Part shown: piece after piece, positions 1 to 5,650 of the stretch
Layout of the letters: each line of letters begins with the position of its first letter
Numbering within the stretch: the first letter of the stretch is position 1
Origin: JAYWAM01 sp043782425
Lineage (GTDB): Bacteria; Pseudomonadota; Gammaproteobacteria; Burkholderiales; Usitatibacteraceae
Length of the DNA stretch: 15,979 nt
Direction of reading: 5' to 3'
NCBI GenBank assembly: GCA_043782425.1
Contig: JAYWAM010000146.1
Location: forward strand, 1-15,979
Notes under the pieces: generated by a model
The model's input: the letters and a program-made list of their open reading frames with translations, nothing else
Told to the model about the DNA's origin: nothing
Database searches by the model: none
Translations under genes and position numbers: made by a program

Positions 1-24
1 TATCGCTACGCTCAACCCATCCTA
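1..24. repeat. Edge of a dispersed repeat overlapping the aroA stop codon
   Basis: Read on the minus strand, the segment running off the left edge is GGATGGGTTGAGCGTAGCGA plus a few bases. It resembles the GGATGGGTTGAGCGNAGCGA...CCCATC type of dispersed intergenic repeat that I recall from many proteobacterial genomes. The TAG stop of aroA lies at its start. Only one arm is visible, so the expected palindromic partner cannot be checked. The assignment rests on recognition of the phrase and not on a second copy in this window. Confidence 0.35.
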
Positions 25-1329
25 CCTTTTGGCTATCCGCTGTAGTTCGTTGAAGTACCCAGGGAAGGTCTTGTTCACGCATTGCGGATCATTGATACGC
101 ACCGGAACACCGCCTAGGGCCGCCAGGGAAAAACACATTGCCATGCGGTGATCGTCGTAGGTATCTATGGCGGCAGGCGCGGCAGGAAAGGCGGCAGGCG
201 GGGTGATGCGGATGTAGTCAATGCCGGCTTCGACCTTTGCGCCTAATTTTTGCAGTTCGTTGACCATTGCGGCGATGCGATCCGTTTCCTTCACGCGCCA
301 GCTTGCAATATTGCGTATGGTCGTTGTGCCTTGGGCGAACAACGCCGCCACAGCAAGCGTCATGGCGGCGTCGGGAATGTGATTCAAATCGGCATTTACG
401 GCGCGTAGCGCACCCGCGCCGCGGCGCGCTTCAATCCAGTTATCGCCATAGGTGATCTCGCCGCCCAATTGCTCCAGCACTTCAGCAAAGCGCACGTCGC
501 CCTGGATGCTGTTCCTGCCGATTCCCTCGACGCGCACCGGGCCACCGCCGATGACACCGGCGGCGAGAAAATACGAAGCCGAGGAAGCATCGCCTTCCAC
601 ATCAATTTCGCCCGGCGCGCAGTAGAACTGGCCTGCTGGAATGTGAAACATGCTCCAGCCGTTGCGTTCCACATGAACACCAAAGCGCGCCATCAGGTTG
701 AGAGTGATTTCAATGTAGGGTTTGGAAATCAATTCGCTGCTGACACGAATAATGATAGGCCGCTCGCTCTGGCGCGCACACAACGGCAACGCCATCAGCA
801 ATGCGGTAAGAAACTGACTCGATATGTCGCCGCGCACTGTAATTTCCGCATGGTTATCGAGTGTCGCGGGGAAAATCTCGAGCGGCGGGAATCCCTCATT
901 GCCGCTGTACTGAATGCGCGCACCGGCAGCGTTCAACGCACTAACCAGATCGCCAATCGGGCGCTCGTGCATACGCGCCACACCCGACAGCAAGTAGTGG
1001 CCGCCCGACAAGGCGAGAGCCGCAGTGAGCGGACGAAAAGCGCTGCCCGCGTTGCCCAAAAATAATTGCGCCTGCTTGACTGGAAAAGCGCCATTGGCGC
1101 CGCTGACGCTGTAGTTCTGCGCGCCCAGATTTTCAATGCGAATCCCCAGCGCGCGCAGTGCATTCAGCATCACCTCGGTATCGTCAGAGTGCAGCAATCC
1201 GCGCACCGTGCTGCCGCCCTCGGCCAGCGCCGCGAGCAACAGCACGCGGTTGGAAATACTTTTCGAGCCGGGTAGCACCACCGTGCCCGCCACACTGCTG
1301 ATAGGCGCGAGATCGAGATATTCCATCAT
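22..1329 (-). CDS. aroA: 3-phosphoshikimate 1-carboxyvinyltransferase (EPSP synthase)
   Basis: Transfers enolpyruvate from PEP to shikimate-3-phosphate, the sixth step of the cytoplasmic shikimate pathway and the target of glyphosate. The protein has 435 residues, normal for the family. It shows the N-terminal LPGSKSISNR motif (Lys23, Ser24, Arg28), a substrate loop LGNAGSAFRPL (92-101), catalytic Asp320 in IPDAAMT, RVKETDR (345-351) and a C-terminal YDDHRMAM. These are class I (glyphosate-sensitive type) signatures. One deviation stands out: Ser96 replaces the nearly invariant Thr (E. coli Thr97) of LGNAGT. The gene overlaps the tyrA stop by four bases (ATGA). A second ATG directly follows (start at 1326, giving MEYLDL), which fits the usual family N-terminus equally well. 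It is the last visible gene of the gyrA operon; family synteny predicts cmk and rpsA beyond the left edge. Confidence 0.97.
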   Translation of the reverse strand: MMEYLDLAPISSVAGTVVLPGSKSISNRVLLLAALAEGGSTVRGLLHSDDTEVMLNALRALGIRIENLGAQNYSVSGANGAFPVKQAQLFLGNAGSAFRPLTAALALSGGHYLLSGVARMHERPIGDLVSALNAAGARIQYSGNEGFPPLEIFPATLDNHAEITVRGDISSQFLTALLMALPLCARQSERPIIIRVSSELISKPYIEITLNLMARFGVHVERNGWSMFHIPAGQFYCAPGEIDVEGDASSASYFLAAGVIGGGPVRVEGIGRNSIQGDVRFAEVLEQLGGEITYGDNWIEARRGAGALRAVNADLNHIPDAAMTLAVAALFAQGTTTIRNIASWRVKETDRIAAMVNELQKLGAKVEAGIDYIRITPPAAFPAAPAAIDTYDDHRMAMCFSLAALGGVPVRINDPQCVNKTFPGYFNELQRIAKR

Positions 1330-2222
1330 TCGGGCGAAGCGAGTGTTTGCCCCTGCCCCTCAAAGCGCACCAGCCAGGCATCGCGCGCCTGGCGCGCGTC
1401 GCTCATCAGGGTTTCAAGTGCGGCGGCGTCGGACGTGGCTATCATGGCGCGCAACTCCACCAACTTCGCCTGGTAGGCGTCGATTTCCGCAAGCAGCGCA
1501 GCGCGATTGTTCAAGGCGATATCACGCCACATTTCGGGAGAGCTCGAAGCGATGCGCGTGAAATCGCGGAAACCGCCCGCGGCAAACGAAAACAGTTCAG
1601 CGGCATTGGCGCGTTTGGCGATGTCATCAACCAGCGCATAGGCAAGCATGTGCGGCAGATGGCTGATGGCGGCAAACACCGCATCGTGCGCCGCCGCATC
1701 CATCTCGGATACTTTTGCGCCGCACGCCAACCATGTCTGACGCACGCGCTCCACGCTTTGTGGCGTGTTTTCGGCAAGCGGCGTCAAAACGACATTGCGT
1801 TCGACATACAGATCGGCCTGCGCGGCGCTCACGCCAGATTTTTCGCGCCCGGCGATAGGATGGCCGGGAACAAACTGTGCGATGCGCGCGTCCAGCGCGG
1901 CACGCGCTGCCGCCACCACATCCTGCTTGGTGCTGCCCGCATCGGTGAGCACCGCGTTGGCGGCAAGATGCGGCGCCAATGCGCTCAGCACGCTTTGCAT
2001 CTGCCGCACTGGCGTGGCGACCAGCACGAAATCCGCGCCACGCACCGCGTTGCCTACGTCAGCAGCGATTTCATCAATGACGCCAAGCTCGACAGCCTTG
2101 CGCAGATTGCCCGCATTGCGTCCCACACCAACAATGCGCTCCACGCACGCGGCGCGTTTTAACGCCAGCGCAAACGAGCCGCCGATCAAGCCGACGCCGA
2201 TGATGGCGACGCGCTTTAGCAT
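1326..2222 (-). CDS. tyrA: Prephenate dehydrogenase (monofunctional)
   Basis: Oxidatively decarboxylates prephenate to 4-hydroxyphenylpyruvate using NAD(P)+, committing carbon to tyrosine. The protein has 298 residues. An N-terminal Rossmann nucleotide-binding motif GVGLIGGSFA (9-18) is followed by TDAGSTK (93-99) and the active-site motif GHPIAGREKSG (120-130, with catalytic His121). A helical C-terminal dimerisation domain includes ISHLPHMLAYAL. There is no chorismate mutase domain, unlike the E. coli TyrA, and no fusion to aroA, unlike the pseudomonad version. The start codon overlaps the hisC stop by one base (TGATG) and the stop overlaps aroA by four, so translational coupling across hisC-tyrA-aroA is likely. 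The C-terminal part has no clear ACT domain; how tyrosine feedback acts is not visible. Confidence 0.96.
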   Translation of the reverse strand: MLKRVAIIGVGLIGGSFALALKRAACVERIVGVGRNAGNLRKAVELGVIDEIAADVGNAVRGADFVLVATPVRQMQSVLSALAPHLAANAVLTDAGSTKQDVVAAARAALDARIAQFVPGHPIAGREKSGVSAAQADLYVERNVVLTPLAENTPQSVERVRQTWLACGAKVSEMDAAAHDAVFAAISHLPHMLAYALVDDIAKRANAAELFSFAAGGFRDFTRIASSSPEMWRDIALNNRAALLAEIDAYQAKLVELRAMIATSDAAALETLMSDARQARDAWLVRFEGQGQTLASPE

Positions 2223-3322
2223 CAGGTGCGCACTGCGCCGTCAAGCGCGGCGAGGAAGCGTTGGTTCTGCGCCTGCGTGCCGACGGTAACGCGCAAATGC
2301 TGCGGCATGCCGTAAGCGGCGATGGAGCGCACGATGACGCCTTGCAACAGTAGCGCTTTGAACACCGCGTCGGCGCGGTCTATCTTGAAGGTGATGAAAT
2401 TGCCGTACGAGGGAATATAGGTAATGCCGCGCTTGTCAAATTCGGCGCAAAGAAACTTGAGGCCGTTGCGATTGGTCTCGCGGCTTTGTTTAATAAAGGC
2501 GTCATCATCCAGCGCTGCAGTTGCCGCCACCAGCGCGAGATGATTGACATTGAAAGGCTGGCGCACGCGGTTCATCAAATCAATCAGTTCAGGTGCGGCG
2601 AAGCCGAAGCCGATGCGCAGCCCCGCCAGTCCATACGCTTTGGAGAGCGTGTGTGCAATCAGCAGATTGGGAAATTCCTTCAACCACGGCACGCTGTTGT
2701 ACGCAACCTCGGCAGGAAGATATTCGCAATAGGCCTCGTCCATCATCACCAGCACCTTGCTCGGAACGCGCTTGAGAAAAGCGTGCAGCGCACTTGCGGG
2801 TACAAAAGTGCCGGTGGGATTGTTGGGATTGGCGAGGAAAACAATTTTCGTGTCCGGCTCAATCGCAGCCAGCATGGCCTCGAGATCATTGCCATATCCC
2901 TTCGCCGCCACTTCAATGCCGCGCGCGCCGACTGCCTGGGTCGCCAGAGCGTACACGGCGAATGCGTGTTGCGAGTACAGCGCTGAATCGCCCGCTTTCA
3001 AAAAAGTGCGCGCCGCCAGCTCGAGCACATCGTTGGAGCCATTGCCCAGCAAGATCTGCTGCATACCGACAGCAAATTTGCGCGCGATCACCTGCTTGAG
3101 CGCAAAGCCATTGCCGTCTGGATAGAGCGCCAGCTCGGGCAACGCTTTGGCGATGGCGGCGAGCGCTTTGGGAGAGGGGCCGAGCGGGTTCTCGTTGGAA
3201 GCGAGCTTGATAATGTCGGCTTCGGCCATGCCCAACTCGCGCGCTAAATCAGAGATGGGTTTGCCGGGTTGATAGGCCGCGATGTCGCGGATATAGGCGG
3301 GGGCCAGGTCACGCAGGTTCAT
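2222..3322 (-). CDS. hisC: Histidinol-phosphate/aromatic aminotransferase
   Basis: A fold-type I PLP aminotransferase that converts histidinol phosphate and imidazole-acetol phosphate. Many HisC-like enzymes also transaminate phenylpyruvate and hydroxyphenylpyruvate. From the chosen start it has 366 residues. Visible motifs are KLASNENPLGPS (39-50), ANPNNPTGTF (164-173) and SKAYGLAGLRIG with the PLP lysine at Lys228. An ATG 78 bases upstream (3400) is in frame, but the extra residues (MDSRFHGNDK...) are translated from an inverted repeat. Family members start like MNLRDLAPAYIRDI, so I place the start at 3322, although no strong Shine-Dalgarno is seen there. Lying between pheA and tyrA, it probably supplies the last transamination to phenylalanine and tyrosine, perhaps as a HisC2-type paralogue; that role is inference. 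Confidence 0.93.
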   Translation of the reverse strand: MNLRDLAPAYIRDIAAYQPGKPISDLARELGMAEADIIKLASNENPLGPSPKALAAIAKALPELALYPDGNGFALKQVIARKFAVGMQQILLGNGSNDVLELAARTFLKAGDSALYSQHAFAVYALATQAVGARGIEVAAKGYGNDLEAMLAAIEPDTKIVFLANPNNPTGTFVPASALHAFLKRVPSKVLVMMDEAYCEYLPAEVAYNSVPWLKEFPNLLIAHTLSKAYGLAGLRIGFGFAAPELIDLMNRVRQPFNVNHLALVAATAALDDDAFIKQSRETNRNGLKFLCAEFDKRGITYIPSYGNFITFKIDRADAVFKALLLQGVIVRSIAAYGMPQHLRVTVGTQAQNQRFLAALDGAVRT

Positions 3323-3370
3323 ATATTTTTGGTCGCTGTTTGATTTAGGGAATCTCTGAACAAGTCCTGA

Positions 3371-3446
3371 TTTGTCATTCCCGTGAAAACGGGAATCCAT
3401 GTTCTGTTAGCAAAAAATGGATTCCCGTTTTCACGGGAACGACAAA
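3371..3446. repeat. Inverted repeat of two dRS3-like units (30-bp arms, 16-nt loop)
   Basis: The arms at 3371-3400 and 3417-3446 are reverse complements with a single mismatch (A3378 against G3439). They are separated by GTTCTGTTAGCAAAAA. Each arm contains its own small hairpin. The left one, ATTCCCGTGAAAACGGGAAT, is a perfect match to the 20-bp ATTCCC-N8-GGGAAT consensus known as dRS3 in Neisseria; the right one differs at the last base. The element lies in the only long gap of the amino-acid operon, between pheA and hisC. Transcribed, it would fold into a long, stable hairpin that could affect mRNA stability or readthrough. No transposase is associated with it. Confidence 0.85.
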
Positions 3447-3487
3447 ACTGGGTGATAAATCCTATTATTTATGATGCACTGCATTAG

Positions 3488-4555
3488 CTACAAAACCGCC
3501 TGTGGATACGATCCCAGCACCTTGACATATCCGGCGATGGTCTCGAGCTGCGTCAGCGCCGCGGCGACATGCGCGTCGTTGCGATGGCCTTCTATATCCA
3601 CGAAAAACAGATACTCCCAGATCGCCACGCGCGACGGACGCGATTCGAATTTGGTCATGGACACACCACGCTGCGCGAAGGGCGTGAGCATTTCATACAC
3701 CGCACCAGCTTTGTTCTTGGCCGACAGCACCAGCGAAGTTTTGTCCCTGCCCGACTGCTGCGGCTGGTACTCGCCGATGACCAGAAAGCGCGTGGTGTTG
3801 TTAGGCTCGTCCTCGACATTGCTGGCGAGCAGCGTCAAGCCATAATGCTCGGCCGCCATCCCGCCTGCTACCGCTGCGCTGTCCGGCTCTTCGGCTGCGC
3901 GCCGCGCCGCCTCGGCATTGGACGCCACCGCAATGCGTTCGACATGCGGCAGATTTTTGTTAAGCCACTCGTGGCACTGTGCTAGCGATTGGCCGTGAGA
4001 GAATACGCGCTTGATCGACTTAAAATCGGTCGCGTCCTTGCTCATCAAGTGATGATGTATGCGCATCAGCACCTCGCCGCAAATATTCAGCGGCGATTGC
4101 GGCATCAAATCGAGCGAGCGTCCTACCGCGCCTTCAGTTGAATTTTCAATCGGAACAATGCCGAAATCGGCAGCACCCGATTCCACCGCGCGGTAAACCT
4201 CGTCGATGCTGGAACAAGGAAGCGTCACCGCGCCTTCACCAAAATGTTTCAGCGCCGCCTTTTCGCTGAAGGTGCCGACCGGCCCGAGGTAGGAAACAGT
4301 GATGGGTCTTTCGAGCGCCAGGCAGGCCGACATGATTTCTCGAAACAGGCGCGCTACAGTTTCGTTCGACAGCGGTCCCGCGTTGAGTTTTTGAATGCGC
4401 CGCAACACCTGCGCTTCGCGCTCGGGACGATAGGCTGTACCGCTCTTGAGCGCGCCGATTTCGCGCGCTAAGGCGGCGCGCTCGTTGAGGCGCTTGAGGA
4501 TTTCGGCGTCGAGCGCGTCAATTTGGTCGCGCAGCTTGGTTAGTTCGTCAGCCAT
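3488..4555 (-). CDS. pheA: Bifunctional chorismate mutase/prephenate dehydratase (P-protein)
   Basis: Converts chorismate to prephenate and then to phenylpyruvate, the committed route to phenylalanine. The protein has 355 residues in three parts. An AroQ-type chorismate mutase domain covers about 1-85 (LRDQIDALDAEIL, then YRPEREAQVLRRI). The prephenate dehydratase domain covers about 87-265 (YLGPVGTFSEKAA, GIVPIENSTEGAV, and the catalytic Thr-Arg-Phe in NTTRFLVIG). A C-terminal ACT regulatory domain (NKAGAVYEML, then ESRP) implies phenylalanine feedback inhibition. The start at 4555 (MADELTKLRDQID) fits the family. An in-frame ATG at 4588 would add 11 residues overlapping serC and is less likely. 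The gap to serC is 7 bases. The Shine-Dalgarno is weak, suggesting coupling to serC translation. Confidence 0.96.
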   Translation of the reverse strand: MADELTKLRDQIDALDAEILKRLNERAALAREIGALKSGTAYRPEREAQVLRRIQKLNAGPLSNETVARLFREIMSACLALERPITVSYLGPVGTFSEKAALKHFGEGAVTLPCSSIDEVYRAVESGAADFGIVPIENSTEGAVGRSLDLMPQSPLNICGEVLMRIHHHLMSKDATDFKSIKRVFSHGQSLAQCHEWLNKNLPHVERIAVASNAEAARRAAEEPDSAAVAGGMAAEHYGLTLLASNVEDEPNNTTRFLVIGEYQPQQSGRDKTSLVLSAKNKAGAVYEMLTPFAQRGVSMTKFESRPSRVAIWEYLFFVDIEGHRNDAHVAAALTQLETIAGYVKVLGSYPQAVL

Positions 4556-4562
4556 GAAAAAA

Positions 4563-5648
4563 TCAAGCGCGCCGCGCGGCAAAGTCATTCATAAAATTCA
4601 CCAACGCCTTTACTGCGTCAAGCGATACGGCGTTGAAAATCGACGCACGCATGCCGCCTACTGACTTGTGTCCCTTTAGTCCGGCCAGTCCCGCAGCCTG
4701 CGCCTCTTCCAGAAACGCCGCGTCAAGCGCCTTGTCGCGCAGCACAAACGGCACATTCATGCGTGAACGGTCCGCGTGCGCGACAGGATTGGTATAAAAC
4801 CCGGCAGACGAATCAATGCAGGCGTATAGCAATTTTGCCTTTTCAATATTGACTTTTTCTATGCCCGCCACCCCGCCCTGCTTCTTCAACCACTTGAAAG
4901 TCAGCCCCGCAAGGTAAACGGCAAAGGTCGGTGGCGTGTTGAGCATCCACTCGTTGTTGACTTGCTGGGTAAAGTCAAACACCGAAGGCGTATGCACATG
5001 CGCGCCACCTAGCAGGTCTTCGCGCACCACCACAAATGTCAGCCCCGATGGGCCGATGTTTTTTTGCGCACCGCCGTAGATGCAGCCAAATTTTGCTACA
5101 TCGAGCGGTCGCGACAGGATGTTTGACGACATGTCGGCCACCAGCGGCACATTCCCCGTTGCCGGTGTCCAGAAATACTCGACGCCGTGTATGGTCTCAT
5201 TGCTGCAAATATGCACGTAGGCCGCGTCGGCGGAAAGGCGCCATTCACTTTGCGCGGGAATGTAGGTGAAACGGCGATCTTCGCTCGATGCCGCCACATT
5301 TACTTCGCAATATTTGCGCGCTTCCTTGATGGCGCCTGAAGACCAGCTCCCGGTGTTCACATAGTCGGCAGTGGATTTTCCGCGCAGCAAGTTAAGGGGA
5401 ACAAAAGCAAACTCGCCCTTGCCGCCGCCTTGTAAAAAAAGCACTTTGTAATTCGTCGGAATGGAAAGCAAGGCGCGGAAATCCGCCTCAACTTCGTGTG
5501 CAACCTCTAAAAACATTTTTCCGCGGTGACTCATTTCCATCACTGACATGCCGCTGCCGCGGAAATCCAGCAATTCTTCTTTGGCCTGCTCCAGCACCTC
5601 CGTCGGGAGGGCTGATGGGCCGGCTGAAAAATTATAAACGCGCTTCAT
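4563..5648 (-). CDS. serC: Phosphoserine aminotransferase
   Basis: A PLP enzyme converting 3-phosphohydroxypyruvate plus glutamate to phosphoserine. It also acts on the equivalent intermediate of pyridoxal phosphate synthesis. The 361 residues match the usual length. Visible motifs are NFSAGPSALP near the N-terminus, SHRGK (40-44), the cofactor phosphate loop QGGGKGEF (73-80; E. coli has GGGRGQF, so Arg is replaced by Lys), GGAQKNIGPSGLT with the PLP lysine at Lys196, and C-terminal LKGHKSVGGMRAS. The start lies two bases beyond the gyrA stop, preceded by a good ribosome-binding site (AGGGGA, 5655-5660) inside the end of gyrA. A serC-pheA-aroA order is a recurrent proteobacterial arrangement linking serine and aromatic synthesis. 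Confidence 0.97.
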   Translation of the reverse strand: MKRVYNFSAGPSALPTEVLEQAKEELLDFRGSGMSVMEMSHRGKMFLEVAHEVEADFRALLSIPTNYKVLFLQGGGKGEFAFVPLNLLRGKSTADYVNTGSWSSGAIKEARKYCEVNVAASSEDRRFTYIPAQSEWRLSADAAYVHICSNETIHGVEYFWTPATGNVPLVADMSSNILSRPLDVAKFGCIYGGAQKNIGPSGLTFVVVREDLLGGAHVHTPSVFDFTQQVNNEWMLNTPPTFAVYLAGLTFKWLKKQGGVAGIEKVNIEKAKLLYACIDSSAGFYTNPVAHADRSRMNVPFVLRDKALDAAFLEEAQAAGLAGLKGHKSVGGMRASIFNAVSLDAVKALVNFMNDFAARRA

Positions 5649-5650
5649 TT

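Noticed and set aside
1347..2162. Plus-strand open frame of 271 codons opposite tyrA
   Set aside because: Antisense shadow of a well-supported gene, with Arg/His/Gln-rich low-information translation and no family resemblance.
4556..4588. Eleven-residue N-terminal extension of PheA from an upstream ATG
   Set aside because: It overlaps the end of serC, and the family begins at the chorismate mutase helix as in MADELTKLRDQ, so the shorter form was chosen.
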